Source of the DNA: Saprospiraceae bacterium
GTDB taxonomy: Bacteria; Bacteroidota; Bacteroidia; Chitinophagales; Saprospiraceae
Direction of reading: 5' to 3'
NCBI GenBank assembly: GCA_013360405.1
Contig: JABWBR010000002.1
Location: 83,537 to 147,536, forward strand
Length of the DNA: 64,000 bases
The translations under genes were made by a program, and so were the position numbers. The notes beneath the pieces are model-generated. The model did not search any database. It was not told the DNA's origin and was given only the letters and a program-made list of their open reading frames with translations. Of the stretch, positions 44,757 through 54,296 are shown in pieces (the first letter of the stretch is position 1; each line of letters starts with the position of its first letter).

Positions 44757-46199
44757 ATGACACTGCAAGATCTTCAACCCAAAGCATTGTGGAGCAACTT
44801 CTCAGCACTCAATGCCATACCTCGCGCTTCTAAAAAAGAAACCCGCGTAATCGCTTTTATGAAAAATTTCGGCGAGCAACTCGGCCTGCCCGTAAAAGTG
44901 GATAGCGTAGGCAATGTAGTCATCAAAAAGCCGGCTACTGCGGGCATGGAAAACCGCCCTACGGTGGTATTGCAGGCTCACCTCGATATGGTGCACCAGA
45001 AAAATGCCGACACGGTATTCGACTTCGAGACGGAAGGCATACGCAGTTATATCGACGGCGATTGGGTGAAAGCGCAGGGCACTACCCTGGGCGCCGACAA
45101 CGGCATCGGCGTGGCCGCTATCATGACGCTCCTGCAGTCGACCGATATTCCACACCCACCATTGGAAGCCCTGTTTACTATTGACGAAGAAACCGGCATG
45201 ACCGGCGCCGAGGGCCTGGATGCTTCGCTTTTGAGCGGCCACATTATGCTCAACCTGGACTCAGAAGAAGACAACGAACTCACCATCGGCTGTGCGGGGG
45301 GCATCAATACTTTTACCAAGTTGAGCTACCTGGAGGAAACACCACCAAATGGCGCCAAAGCATTTGCGATAAGCATAAAAGGACTCAAAGGCGGCCATTC
45401 GGGTATCGAAATCCACCTGGGGCGCGCCAACGCCAACAAACTCATGACCCGGCTGCTGTACCACACCGGCAAGCCCTTTGACCTGCGCCTGGCTTCTTTT
45501 GACGGCGGCAGCCTTCGCAATGCCATCCCCCGCGAAGCTTTTGCCGTGATAGCTACCACTCGGGGCGCTGATTTCCTCAAAGAATTTGAACGTCGCAAAA
45601 ACGATATCAAAGCCGAGTTTCACAGCATCGAACCCGATCTGCAAATTGATATTTCGGAAACAGAATTACCCGCTAAAGTCATGTCCATTGCAGACCAGGA
45701 CAAGGCCCTGCAAGCCCTCTATGCCGTACCCAACGGCGTCTTCCGCATGAGTCCCGACATACCCGGACTGGTAGAAACCTCCTCCAGCCTGGCACGCGTC
45801 ATTATCAAAAACGGCGAGTTTACATCCCAAAGCCTGCAACGCAGTTCGGTAGAATCCGGCAAAGAAGATATCGTCAATGCGGTTGCAGCCGCGTTCGAAG
45901 CCATCGGCGCCGAGGTTTCCAATGATGGCAGCTATCCCGGTTGGGCGCCTAATCCCGATTCAAAAGTATTGCGCGTCATGGAAGGTTTGTATGCCGACTT
46001 GTTTGGCGAAAAACCGCACGTGGCTGCTTGTCATGCCGGGCTTGAATGCGGTATCATCGGCAAACACTACCCCGGCATGGATATGATTTCGTTTGGGCCT
46101 ACGATAAAACACCCGCACTCGCCCGACGAAAAAGTTCATATCCCGTCTGTCGAAAAATTCTGGAGGTATCTGCAGGCTGCATTGCAGCGGATGAATTAA
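44757..46199 (+). CDS. pepD: Aminoacyl-histidine dipeptidase (M20C family)
   Basis: The 480-residue protein is normal for PepD. Metal ligands appear in VVLQAHLDMVHQKN, LGADNGIGVAA and LFTIDEETGMTGAEGLD, the last giving the catalytic Glu-Glu pair. The central lid domain holds the KGLKGGHSGIEIHLGRANAN motif, and the final ligand is the His in the ISFGPTIKHPHSPDEKVHI segment. It hydrolyses X-His and related dipeptides in the cytoplasm and helps recycle peptides brought in by the secreted peptidases of this region. Confidence 0.95.
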   Translation: MTLQDLQPKALWSNFSALNAIPRASKKETRVIAFMKNFGEQLGLPVKVDSVGNVVIKKPATAGMENRPTVVLQAHLDMVHQKNADTVFDFETEGIRSYIDGDWVKAQGTTLGADNGIGVAAIMTLLQSTDIPHPPLEALFTIDEETGMTGAEGLDASLLSGHIMLNLDSEEDNELTIGCAGGINTFTKLSYLEETPPNGAKAFAISIKGLKGGHSGIEIHLGRANANKLMTRLLYHTGKPFDLRLASFDGGSLRNAIPREAFAVIATTRGADFLKEFERRKNDIKAEFHSIEPDLQIDISETELPAKVMSIADQDKALQALYAVPNGVFRMSPDIPGLVETSSSLARVIIKNGEFTSQSLQRSSVESGKEDIVNAVAAAFEAIGAEVSNDGSYPGWAPNPDSKVLRVMEGLYADLFGEKPHVAACHAGLECGIIGKHYPGMDMISFGPTIKHPHSPDEKVHIPSVEKFWRYLQAALQRMN

Positions 46200-46321
46200 G
46201 TTTAGCGACTGGGGTGAGTTGTAGGTTGTAGCCAACTATACCCTATCGCTAACCTGCGAATGCACTAAACCCTACTAAACAGTTCCATTTTTTTATTATT
46301 TTGCCATGAAATGACTATGAT

Positions 46322-47716
46322 ATGAAAATCATGTTTTGCGGTGCAGCCCGTGAAGTAACGGGCAGCGCGCACCTGATTACCCTCAATGACGGTTTTAGGA
46401 TACTGCTTGATTGCGGGCTCTATCAGGGACGCTCCGAGCGGTGGAAGGCATTTAATTACTCCTGGTATTTTCCGCCGGAAGAATTAGACGTGCTTGTACT
46501 TTCCCATGCCCATATCGACCACAGCGGGCGTATTCCCAGATTGGTGAAAGAGGGATTTACGGGCCCCATTCACGCTACCCATGCCACGCGCAGTCTTTGC
46601 GCCATTATGCTGCTCGACAGCGCCAAGATACAGGAAAGCGACACAGCCTATTACAACAAACGCCACGACGAAAAGGAATGGCGCGACCCCTTATACACGG
46701 ATCTCGATGTACAGAATGCCCTTAAATTATTCGTAGGGCATGGCTACGAGAACTGGTTCAGCATTCACCCCGACGTTGACGTATTATACCGCGACGCCGG
46801 CCACATCCTTGGTAGTGCAAGCGTCACCCTGCGCATCAGGGAGAACGGCCGCACGTTTCACTTCGGATTCACCGGCGACGTAGGTCGGCCCAATCGCCCT
46901 ATTTTGCGCGACCCGCAGCCCATGCCCGAGGTAGACTATCTTATATGCGAATCTACTTACGGCGACCAGGAGCACGAGCAGGCCCCACAGGAAACTGAAC
47001 ATTTTCTGCAAGTTATCGAGCACACCTGCGTCAACAAACGCGGCAAACTGATCATCCCGGCGTTTAGCGTGGGCCGCACCCAGGAAATCGTATACATCCT
47101 CGACCAGCTGGAGTCGGCAGGCAGATTACCCGATATCCCCGTATACGTTGATAGTCCCCTGGCAGTCAACGCCACCACGGTTTTCGGCGCCCACCCCGAG
47201 TGCTTTGACGGTGAACTTACGGCATATCTGCATACAGACCACGATCCCTTCGGCTTTAACCGCCTAAAATATATCAGGGATGTAGAAGAGTCCAAGGCGC
47301 TCAATAAATCTACTGACCCGTGTATTATCATCAGTTCTTCGGGTATGATGAATGCCGGGCGCGTAAAGCACCACTTGTTTAACAGTATTGATAAAGCAGA
47401 AAATACCGTGCTCATCGTAGGATATTGCTCACCTGAAACACCGGGGGGGTTTCTTCGCGACGGCGCACAGGTCATCAAACTGTTTGGCGAGTGGAAAACA
47501 GTCAGAGCCGATATCGCCATCATGGACTCTTTCTCTGCCCACGGCGACAGAAAGGAATTGCTCGATTTTATTCAAAACCAAAAAACGGGGCTCAAAAAAC
47601 TCTTCCTGGTGCATGGCACACTGGAAAAGCAGGAGGCTTTTAGCAAATATTTACAAGCAGCCGGCTTTAAAGATGTGGTCATCCCAGAGTTGGCCCAGGA
47701 GTTCGAGCTGGATTAG
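46322..47716 (+). CDS. Metallo-beta-lactamase/beta-CASP hydrolase
   Basis: The 464-residue protein has the zinc motif HAHIDHSGRIP (His62, His64, Asp66, His67), a later DAGHILGSASV ligand, the beta-CASP insert (PVYVDSPLAVNATTVFGAHP, IISSSGMMNAGRVKHHLFN) and the final FSAHGDRKELLDFI and LVHGTLEKQ motifs. It belongs to the CPSF73/YSH1-like RNA-cleaving group, so an RNase is the best guess; no KH or other RNA-binding domain is attached. It is monocistronic, and a purine-rich word repeat follows its stop. Confidence 0.9.
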   Translation: MKIMFCGAAREVTGSAHLITLNDGFRILLDCGLYQGRSERWKAFNYSWYFPPEELDVLVLSHAHIDHSGRIPRLVKEGFTGPIHATHATRSLCAIMLLDSAKIQESDTAYYNKRHDEKEWRDPLYTDLDVQNALKLFVGHGYENWFSIHPDVDVLYRDAGHILGSASVTLRIRENGRTFHFGFTGDVGRPNRPILRDPQPMPEVDYLICESTYGDQEHEQAPQETEHFLQVIEHTCVNKRGKLIIPAFSVGRTQEIVYILDQLESAGRLPDIPVYVDSPLAVNATTVFGAHPECFDGELTAYLHTDHDPFGFNRLKYIRDVEESKALNKSTDPCIIISSSGMMNAGRVKHHLFNSIDKAENTVLIVGYCSPETPGGFLRDGAQVIKLFGEWKTVRADIAIMDSFSAHGDRKELLDFIQNQKTGLKKLFLVHGTLEKQEAFSKYLQAAGFKDVVIPELAQEFELD

Positions 47717-47805
47717 GCCAAGAGGGAGGGAGGGAGTGTGCGACTGAAAGAAGTCCCGTACCGACAACGGAGGTCGGGAAGAGGGAGAGAGAGTGAGAAA
47801 TTATT
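47717..47805. repeat. GAGGGAGGGAG purine-rich convergent spacer
   Basis: Two purine-rich blocks (47720-47735 and 47780-47795) flank CCGTACCGACAACGGAGGTCGGG, in which CCGAC and GTCGG can pair. It lies at a convergent boundary like other word repeats but is less regular. Confidence 0.45.
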
Positions 47806-48717
47806 TTAGTTGCCTGTTAACCAATACAAAATATTCAGTAAGAGCTGAGCGTTTTGCCGGGCTTCCGGTGATCCCATGCCCGTGGGTACGCGTTGGGGGC
47901 CGGCTAATTGCGAGGAAAACATCGCCGCTTCGCCGGATACAAATACCTTCCCTTTTTTTATAGTCCGGTAAGCCAGTTGGTGGAGTCCCGATGCGGACTG
48001 CCAGGGCGTATCGTCGTTAAATTGCCAGGCCACATCGGGGAGCAATACCGTATAGCTGTCGTTAAGCGCCAGCACCGATTGGGCTTGCGGCGGAATAGTA
48101 AATGCCTGGCCGGTAAAAGTAGCAATCGTATCCACCCTTTCTGCCGGGGTGGCGCCGTCGGTAATCGGGCAGGATTGCAGCGTATTATTACTGCGATAAA
48201 ACACTTCGGCGTTGCGCCGGCGATTGTCCATGGCAAACCCATTGGAAAAGCCAAACCCTAAAGCTACGGCGAGATCAGCAGCGGCGCCGCCAAAAGGCAT
48301 GTGGTCGGCGATCAGGAACAAACTTCCACCCTGGCCAACCCATTCTTGTATGATTGAGATTTCATCGTTGGTAAAAGCCGAAGGAGTAGGCAATTGCCAA
48401 TTTCCATTGGCATTTGAGGGGTGCAAAGCATTGGATATGACTAATATTCGGCATTGGGCCAGCGTAGCCCGGGAGAATGTATCTGTGAAGGCCCTGACTT
48501 GGTAGCCGTCGGCTTCAAGCAGTTTGCCAAATGCGTAATACCGGCCGCTCAGGGTGTGAAAATTGTTGTGGCCTTCGTCGAGCCATACCACCGGACCTTT
48601 CCCGAGGTCAAAATGCGGATTAGGAATAGGATAGCTGAAAGCACTATCGGGTACCTGCTGGGCTATAGCGAAGCCGGGGAGCAGCGTGCATAACACTGCG
48701 AATAAGATTTTTTTCAT
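47806..48717 (-). CDS. Exported DUF4350-like protein
   Basis: The 303-residue protein has a signal peptide (MKKILFAVLCTLLPGFAIAQ) and a domain like the glutamine-amidotransferase-fold DUF4350 proteins (VVWLDEGHNNFHTLSGRYYA, RILVISNALHP, WVGQGGSLFLIADHMPFGGA, GKVFVSGEAAMFSSQ). The catalytic Cys-His pair of true amidotransferases is not evident, so binding rather than catalysis is likely. A role as a periplasmic sugar- or peptide-linked protein is a guess. It is separated from the hydrolase gene upstream by an inverted repeat. Confidence 0.7.
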   Translation of the reverse strand: MKKILFAVLCTLLPGFAIAQQVPDSAFSYPIPNPHFDLGKGPVVWLDEGHNNFHTLSGRYYAFGKLLEADGYQVRAFTDTFSRATLAQCRILVISNALHPSNANGNWQLPTPSAFTNDEISIIQEWVGQGGSLFLIADHMPFGGAAADLAVALGFGFSNGFAMDNRRRNAEVFYRSNNTLQSCPITDGATPAERVDTIATFTGQAFTIPPQAQSVLALNDSYTVLLPDVAWQFNDDTPWQSASGLHQLAYRTIKKGKVFVSGEAAMFSSQLAGPQRVPTGMGSPEARQNAQLLLNILYWLTGN

Positions 48718-48737
48718 AACGGCGGGTGTTGATATCA

Positions 48738-48815
48738 GGACTATTAGACTATGGGACTGTTGGACTATTGGATCTTAACGGCCAATAGTCTAACAGTCCT
48801 AAAGTCCCATAGTCC
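48738..48815. repeat. GGACTATTAGAC word inverted repeat
   Basis: An arm at 48738-48771 built from GACTATGGGACTGTTGGACT faces a complementary arm at 48782-48815 (AATAGTCTAACAGTCC and AGTCCCATAGTCC) across a 10-base loop. It lies between two minus-strand genes and could end the upstream message. Confidence 0.8.
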
Positions 48816-48818
48816 ACA

Positions 48819-49649
48819 TTATAAATTATCGCGCAAAAACGCCAGCGCTTTGGCATTAGCTTGTTCTGATGCCGTCTTGTCAAAATTGGGATTGCTGGGA
48901 TTGGCGAAGGCGTGATCGGCGTCAAACATTTCTATTTTTGCAGCCTTATTGGTTGCCTTGGCCAGATTTTCGAAGTTTTTCGCCACCTCGGGAGTAATCC
49001 AGGCGTCTTTTTTAGCAAAAATACCCAATACGGGTGCCTTTAGCGGCGCCAGATCGCCGGCCTGGGTTACCGGCATGCCGTAATACATCACGCAGGCTTT
49101 GCCCTGCATGCCGGCCAGGATAGAGGCGCGCAGCGACCAACCTCCGCCAAAACACCAGCCCAGCGTAGCCACCTTGGCAGAAGACCCCACCTGACTCAAG
49201 GCGCCGGCGATAATAGCTTTGAGGTGGTCTTCATTGGCCGACTCCATCAATTTGGCGGCGTCCTCGGGATTGTCGGCGACTTTGCCGTCGTAGAGGTCAA
49301 GTGCCAGCACCGTTACATCACCCAGGCTATCGCACAGGCGGTCGGCTTCTCTTTTAATGTGATCGTTCAATCCCCACCATTCGTGAATAACAAACAGGTA
49401 TTTGCCGCTAAGCGTAGAGGAACCCGAGGGCGTCACCATATAGGCGCTGGCTTCTTTGCCGTCGGTAGTAGCAAATGTAAGCGGGCGTCCTTTTGGTTTA
49501 AAATCAATAGATTGCGGCGATTCGTGAGCTTTCTGGAAGCTGCTGTCTTGCGAAAATTGCTCCATACCGCTTTTATCGTCGGAGCCGGACTGGCAGCTGA
49601 ACAAGCCTATCGCCAGGGATAGGCATACAAAAAGGCGAATTGGTTTCAT
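48819..49649 (-). CDS. Dienelactone-hydrolase family lipoprotein
   Basis: The 276-residue protein has a lipoprotein signal (FVCLSLAIGLFSCQSG). The fold is that of dienelactone hydrolase: FVIHEWWGLNDHIKREADRL, nucleophile elbow GWCFGGGW with Cys instead of Ser, an Asp in FAKKDAWITPEV, and the His in FDADHAFANP. These three residues form the Cys-Asp-His triad of the family. It is therefore an exported esterase or lactonase. It is divergent from the E1 dehydrogenase gene with only 61 bases between start codons, so their promoters must overlap. Confidence 0.88.
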   Translation of the reverse strand: MKPIRLFVCLSLAIGLFSCQSGSDDKSGMEQFSQDSSFQKAHESPQSIDFKPKGRPLTFATTDGKEASAYMVTPSGSSTLSGKYLFVIHEWWGLNDHIKREADRLCDSLGDVTVLALDLYDGKVADNPEDAAKLMESANEDHLKAIIAGALSQVGSSAKVATLGWCFGGGWSLRASILAGMQGKACVMYYGMPVTQAGDLAPLKAPVLGIFAKKDAWITPEVAKNFENLAKATNKAAKIEMFDADHAFANPSNPNFDKTASEQANAKALAFLRDNL

Positions 49650-49677
49650 GCACTATTATTTTAATGGTTTTGCGATG

Positions 49678-49685
49678 TATCTTTG
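49678..49685 (+). promoter_or_regulatory. -7 element TATCTTTG of the E1 dehydrogenase gene
   Basis: TATCTTTGC lies 25 bases before the ATG at 49711. It supports that start codon over an upstream ATG, because the longer frame would begin upstream of the promoter element. The -33 side is not clear. Confidence 0.5.
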
Positions 49686-49710
49686 CGCCACTAATTTATA
49701 CAAAAAAGAC

Positions 49711-51711
49711 ATGCTAACGGCAGAATCGAAACCGATGACCTATCAGCGAGGACAGTTGTCCGACGAGACTTTGCTTGCCTTATACGAGCAACTCGTCAAA
49801 CCGCGGCTTATTGAAGACAAAATGCTCATCCTGCTGCGCCAGGGAAAAGTGAGCAAGTGGTTCTCGGGTATAGGCCAGGAAGCCATTGCCGTTGGCACAA
49901 CGATGGCCTTACTTCCCGATGAATTTTTGTTTACCCTGCACCGCAACCTCGGCGTTTTTACTGCAAGAAACATGCCGCTCGACAGATTGTTCAGCCAGTG
50001 GCAGGGCAAAGCTACGGGATACACCAAGGGCCGCGATCGTTCTTTCCATTTTGGCGCAATGGAGCATCATATCGTAGGTATGATCTCGCACCTCGGCCCC
50101 CAACTTTCGCTGGCAGCGGGAGTAGGCCTGGCGCACAAGTTGATCGGCGAAGGTCGCATTTCGGTAGCATTCAGTGGAGAAGGCGGCACCAGCGAGGGCG
50201 AATTTCACGAAGCGCTCAACACCGCGGCGGTGTGGCAATTGCCCGTCATTTTTTTAATAGAAAACAACGGCTACGGCCTTTCCACCCCCACCCGCGATCA
50301 ATATCGCTGCGAGAATATTGCCGATCGCGCCATCGGCTACGGGATGAAATCCAGGATCATCGACGGCAACAACATCCTGGAAGTATACCAAACGGTGCAT
50401 GAACTGGCCTCCCAGATGCGCGCCAACCCCGAACCGGTGTTGCTGGAGTGCCGTACCTTCCGCATGCGCGGTCACGAAGAAGCAAGCGGCACCAAATACG
50501 TGCCCAAGGAATTAATGGAGCACTGGGATAAGCGCGACCCGGTAAGGAATTATGAGCAGTGGCTGATGCAGGAAGGCATACTCACCGAAGCGCATCGCGA
50601 CCACATCAAAAAAGCTATCAAAGCCGAGATCGAAGCGGGATTAAAAGTGACGTTTGAACAACCGCCGGTGCAGTCGGACGAAAGCCGCGAGCTCGCCGAC
50701 GTATACGCCCCATGGGAGCAGACCCCCACACCGCCCGCCTCGGCGGCGGCCACCGAAAAGCGCTTTGTCGACGCCATCAGCGACGGCATGCGGTTGGCCA
50801 TGCGCCGCCATGATAACCTGGTATTGATGGGGCAGGACATCGCCGATTACGGCGGCGTTTTCAAGATTACCGACGGGTTTGTCAATGAATTCGGCAAAGA
50901 CCGCGTGCGCAATACGCCCTTGTGCGAAAGCGCCATCCTGGGCATCGGTCTTGGGCTTAGCCTCAAGGGATTCAAGGCCATGGTAGAGATGCAATTTGCC
51001 GATTTTGTGACTTGCGGGTTAACCCAAATCATCAATAATCTGGCCAAATTGCACTATCGCTGGGGCCAGAATGCCGATGTGGTAGTGCGTATGCCCACCG
51101 GCGCAGGCACCGGCGCAGGGCCTTTCCATTCACAAAGCAACGAAGCCTGGTTTACGCATACGCCAGGGCTAAAAGTGGTATATCCTGCTACGCCGTATGA
51201 TGCCAAGGGCTTGCTAATAGCCAGTTTTGAAGACCCCAACCCCATCATGTACTTCGAGCACAAAGCCCTTTACCGCAGCGTATCGGAAATGGTGCCCGAC
51301 GATTACTACACCGTCGAAATCGGCAAAGCCCGCACTGCCCGCGAGGGCGCTGAGCTAAGCATCATCACCTACGGCATGGGCGTGCATTGGGCATTGAAAG
51401 CAACTGAGGAAATGGGCATTGATGCTGACATTATTGACTTGCGCACCTTGCTGCCGCTCGATTTTGCCGCTATTGACGCGTCGGTGAAGAAAACCAACCG
51501 GGTGCTCGTGCTTCATGAAGATACCCTGATGGGTGGATTTGGCGGCGAAATAGCAGCCTACATTTCCGAACACCTCTTCGAATACCTCGATGCGCCGGTA
51601 CTAAGGGTAGCCAGCCTGGACACCCCTATACCTTTTGCCACAGAACTTGAAAAAATATTTTTACCGACCGAAAGATTGCGCGAGCAACTTACCCGGCTGG
51701 TGGCCTATTGA
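49711..51711 (+). CDS. 2-oxoacid dehydrogenase E1, alpha and beta subunits fused
   Basis: The 666-residue protein joins an E1 alpha part (about 1-340) to an E1 beta part (about 375-666) through a Pro-rich linker (WEQTPTPPASAAATEKRF). The alpha part has the TPP site GEGGTSEGEFHEALNTAAVW followed by ENN; Glu157 takes the place of the usual Asp of GDG. The beta part shows LMGQDIADYGGVF, VEMQFADFVTCGLTQIINN and PTGAGTGAGPFHSQ. It decarboxylates a branched-chain 2-oxo acid or pyruvate and passes the acyl group to an E2 not encoded here. A terminator follows. The ATG at 49711 fits the promoter. Confidence 0.92.
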   Translation: MLTAESKPMTYQRGQLSDETLLALYEQLVKPRLIEDKMLILLRQGKVSKWFSGIGQEAIAVGTTMALLPDEFLFTLHRNLGVFTARNMPLDRLFSQWQGKATGYTKGRDRSFHFGAMEHHIVGMISHLGPQLSLAAGVGLAHKLIGEGRISVAFSGEGGTSEGEFHEALNTAAVWQLPVIFLIENNGYGLSTPTRDQYRCENIADRAIGYGMKSRIIDGNNILEVYQTVHELASQMRANPEPVLLECRTFRMRGHEEASGTKYVPKELMEHWDKRDPVRNYEQWLMQEGILTEAHRDHIKKAIKAEIEAGLKVTFEQPPVQSDESRELADVYAPWEQTPTPPASAAATEKRFVDAISDGMRLAMRRHDNLVLMGQDIADYGGVFKITDGFVNEFGKDRVRNTPLCESAILGIGLGLSLKGFKAMVEMQFADFVTCGLTQIINNLAKLHYRWGQNADVVVRMPTGAGTGAGPFHSQSNEAWFTHTPGLKVVYPATPYDAKGLLIASFEDPNPIMYFEHKALYRSVSEMVPDDYYTVEIGKARTAREGAELSIITYGMGVHWALKATEEMGIDADIIDLRTLLPLDFAAIDASVKKTNRVLVLHEDTLMGGFGGEIAAYISEHLFEYLDAPVLRVASLDTPIPFATELEKIFLPTERLREQLTRLVAY

Positions 51712-51726
51712 ACCAAATCTTGACGG

Positions 51727-51765
51727 AAAGGCGCCTTTTTACCCATAAAAGGCGCCTTTTTTTAT
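51727..51765 (+). terminator. Intrinsic terminator of the E1 gene
   Basis: Arms of 13 bases, AAAGGCGCCTTTT (51727-51739) and AAAAGGCGCCTTT (51747-51759), pair over a 7-base loop, and a long T-run follows. Each arm is itself palindromic. Confidence 0.9.
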
Positions 51766-51961
51766 TTATCAGGTTTTATCTGTCCAATTTACTTGCCTTG
51801 TATCTTATATTTAATTACATTTGCATGGGTTCAGTTTTGATTGGCTAAAATCTCTCCCCCCAAGATTAGGGGAAATCTACATCCATTAAATTAACGGCTG
51901 CATTAGCGCTTGTTTGTAGTTGCATTAACGAACTACAAGCGGTAAATTCCTCTTTTGTTTG

Positions 51962-51969
51962 TATCTTTG
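51962..51969 (+). promoter_or_regulatory. -7 element TATCTTTG of the DUF5606 gene
   Basis: TATCTTTGCC lies 26 bases before the ATG at 51995, with the same spacing as the E1 gene. A TTG start at 51959 is rejected because it would precede the element. Confidence 0.5.
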
Positions 51970-51994
51970 CCATCCAAACAAAAGCAAGGTATTT

Positions 51995-52417
51995 ATGGAC
52001 TTAAAGCACCTGGTTGCCGTGAGTGGTTTGCCCGGCATTTTTCGCATGGCGGCCAACCGCGCCAACGGCATGATTATTGAAGACCTGACCAACGGTAAAA
52101 AAGTATTTGTGCCGGCTCGGAAACACCAATTTACCCCTCTGGAGTCGACCGGCATCTATATCGACAATGGCGATACCACTGAATTGGAAAAAGTATTCCA
52201 AAGCATGATGGATAACGCCGAAAAAACACCGCCCATCAACCCTAACGCCAGCCCTGAAGAACTTCACCGGTATTTTAGCGTGATACTGCCCAATTACGAT
52301 CGCGATCGCGTACATACCGGCGATATTAAGAAAGTCATTAAATGGTATAATATCTTGGGTGAAACCGGACTTTTAACCCAAACGCCCGCGCAGGAAGAAA
52401 GCGAAACCGAAGAATAG
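51995..52417 (+). CDS. DUF5606-like conserved Bacteroidota protein
   Basis: The 140-residue protein begins MDLKHLVAVSGLPGIFRMAA, the opening I associate with the DUF5606 family, which is restricted to Bacteroidota. The N-terminal half is beta-rich (ANGMIIEDLTNGKKVFVPAR, STGIYIDNGDTTELEKVFQ). The C-terminal half has PNASPEELHRYFSVILPNYD and HTGDIKKVIKWYNIL. An acidic tail ends it. Function is unknown; a DNA- or RNA-linked role has been suggested only by conservation. It is cytoplasmic and probably housekeeping. Confidence 0.85.
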   Translation: MDLKHLVAVSGLPGIFRMAANRANGMIIEDLTNGKKVFVPARKHQFTPLESTGIYIDNGDTTELEKVFQSMMDNAEKTPPINPNASPEELHRYFSVILPNYDRDRVHTGDIKKVIKWYNILGETGLLTQTPAQEESETEE

Positions 52418-52507
52418 TCTTGTCAGGTATCGCTGTAGCTGGAGCTTCAACGCTCGAAAGCTCATTCCTTCGAAGGCAGAAGGTAAGGGTTGCTCAACAA
52501 AACGACT

Positions 52508-54229
52508 ATGACTACTACAGCGATACCTCAGCCACGGCAGTTTACTTTTTTGCCCAAAGATTTTGAGCTTTCACTTTGGTCGGAGTTGGAACCTTATTAC
52601 GAGGAACTCCTCAATCGGCCTGTCAACTCGGTAGCAGAGTTGGAGAAATGGATTCTCGATCACAGCGAACTCGACGCCATGATCAGCGAAGATTTCTCCT
52701 GGCGCTATATCCGGATTACAAGCGATAGCAGGGATGAAACAGCCAATGCGCATTACCAATACGCCGCCCAGGAGCTAGTACCTCAAATTACCGCCTACGA
52801 CTACAAGCTCAACAAAAAACTGGCCGATTGTCCTTTTCTTGAACAACTCGACACCGCGAAATACGCCATACATATTCGCAACGCCAGAAACACTATAGCG
52901 CTTTTTTGCGACGAAAATATCCCCCTGGTCACCGAGGTTCAGCTCAAATCAAAAGAATACGGCCGCCTTTTTTCCGAGATGACCGTTGGTATCAACGGCG
53001 TACAAATGACCTTACAGAAGGCCGGTGCGCTATTGGAAGAAACCGACCGCGGATATCGCGAAACGATTTACCATAAAATAAACCAGCGCATCTTACAAGA
53101 TACAGAGAGCCTCGAAGAGCTCTTTGACGAGATGTTGCGCCAACGCCATCTTATAGCCCGCAATGCCGGGTTTGACAACTTCCGCGACTATCGCTTTCAA
53201 TCGCTGGGCCGCTTTGATTATTCGGCCGACGATTGCCTTCGCTTTCATGATGCGATAGAATTTGAAATTCTCCCTCTGCTCGACGAGCTCAACGAGCATC
53301 GCCGCCAGCTTTTGGATTTGAAGACCCTGCGCCCCTGGGATCTCAACGTGGATACTTGCGGCCAACAACCGCTTCGCCCCTTTGATAACGCCCAGGAACT
53401 CGCCGAAAAAACCATCACTTGCCTATCGCGATTACACCCTTATTTCGGCGAGTCTATTCAAATGATGTGGAAAAAAGGGCATCTCGATATTGAATCGCGC
53501 ATGGGCAAACGCCCTGGTGGTTACAATATGCCGCTACACCTTACCGGGGTACCTTTTATTTTTATGAATGCCGCCAACTCGGTGAGCGATATGCGCACCC
53601 TGCTGCATGAAAGCGGCCATGCCATACACTCCCTGCTCACCCACGAGCACCAACTCAGTTCTTCCAAACGCGTACCCTTTGAAGTGGCAGAATTGGCAGC
53701 TATGGCCATGGAACTATTCACCATGGATCATTGGGATATCTTTTTTAATAATGAAGAACAATTACGAAGAGCCAAAATAGGCCAGTTGGAGAATGTGCTC
53801 AAAGTATTACCCTGGATTGCTACTATTGACCAATTTCAGCACTGGATTTATACCCATCCCGACCATACGCGCGAAGCCCGCAAAGAGAAATGGATGGAGG
53901 TATTGCACCACTTTAGTTCCAAACTGGTAGACTATTCCGGGCTGGAACACTACCTCGAGTATTTGTGGCACAAGCAACTCCATATTTTCGAGGCGCCGTT
54001 TTATTTCGTAGAATACGGATTTGCGCAGCTTGGCGCTATTGCCTTATGGAAGCAATACCGTGAAAATCCGCAGGAGACCATCCAAAATTATATCAACGCC
54101 TTGCAACTCGGTTATACCAAACCGATCAATACTATTTACCAAACAGCCGGAATATCTTTCAATTTCTCGCGTGAATACGTGCGCGAATTGGGCGCTTTTG
54201 TAAAATCGGAATTGATGGGGCTGCTCTGA
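52508..54229 (+). CDS. M3-family oligoendopeptidase
   Basis: The 573-residue zinc peptidase has the HESGH motif at 367-371 (RTLLHESGHAIHSLL) and a downstream Glu ligand in FEVAELAAMAMELF. The mostly helical clamshell fold with YHKINQRILQDTESLEELFD and GLEHYLEYLWHKQLHIFEAP fits oligoendopeptidase F-like members. It degrades short peptides in the cytoplasm; no signal peptide is present. The ATG at 52508 is preferred to the TTG at 52490. It follows the DUF5606 gene by 91 bases. Confidence 0.93.
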   Translation: MTTTAIPQPRQFTFLPKDFELSLWSELEPYYEELLNRPVNSVAELEKWILDHSELDAMISEDFSWRYIRITSDSRDETANAHYQYAAQELVPQITAYDYKLNKKLADCPFLEQLDTAKYAIHIRNARNTIALFCDENIPLVTEVQLKSKEYGRLFSEMTVGINGVQMTLQKAGALLEETDRGYRETIYHKINQRILQDTESLEELFDEMLRQRHLIARNAGFDNFRDYRFQSLGRFDYSADDCLRFHDAIEFEILPLLDELNEHRRQLLDLKTLRPWDLNVDTCGQQPLRPFDNAQELAEKTITCLSRLHPYFGESIQMMWKKGHLDIESRMGKRPGGYNMPLHLTGVPFIFMNAANSVSDMRTLLHESGHAIHSLLTHEHQLSSSKRVPFEVAELAAMAMELFTMDHWDIFFNNEEQLRRAKIGQLENVLKVLPWIATIDQFQHWIYTHPDHTREARKEKWMEVLHHFSSKLVDYSGLEHYLEYLWHKQLHIFEAPFYFVEYGFAQLGAIALWKQYRENPQETIQNYINALQLGYTKPINTIYQTAGISFNFSREYVRELGAFVKSELMGLL

Positions 54230-54266
54230 AAAGCCGGGTTACCCTCCACACTATGCTACACTTTTT

Positions 54267-54274
54267 TATCTTTG
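54267..54274 (+). promoter_or_regulatory. -7 element TATCTTTG of the glycosyltransferase gene
   Basis: TATCTTTGCC lies 22 bases before the ATG at 54297, the same form and spacing as at 49678 and 51962. No TTG is seen at the expected -33 position. Confidence 0.5.
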
Positions 54275-54296
54275 CCCCACAATTCTCCTGTCTGCT

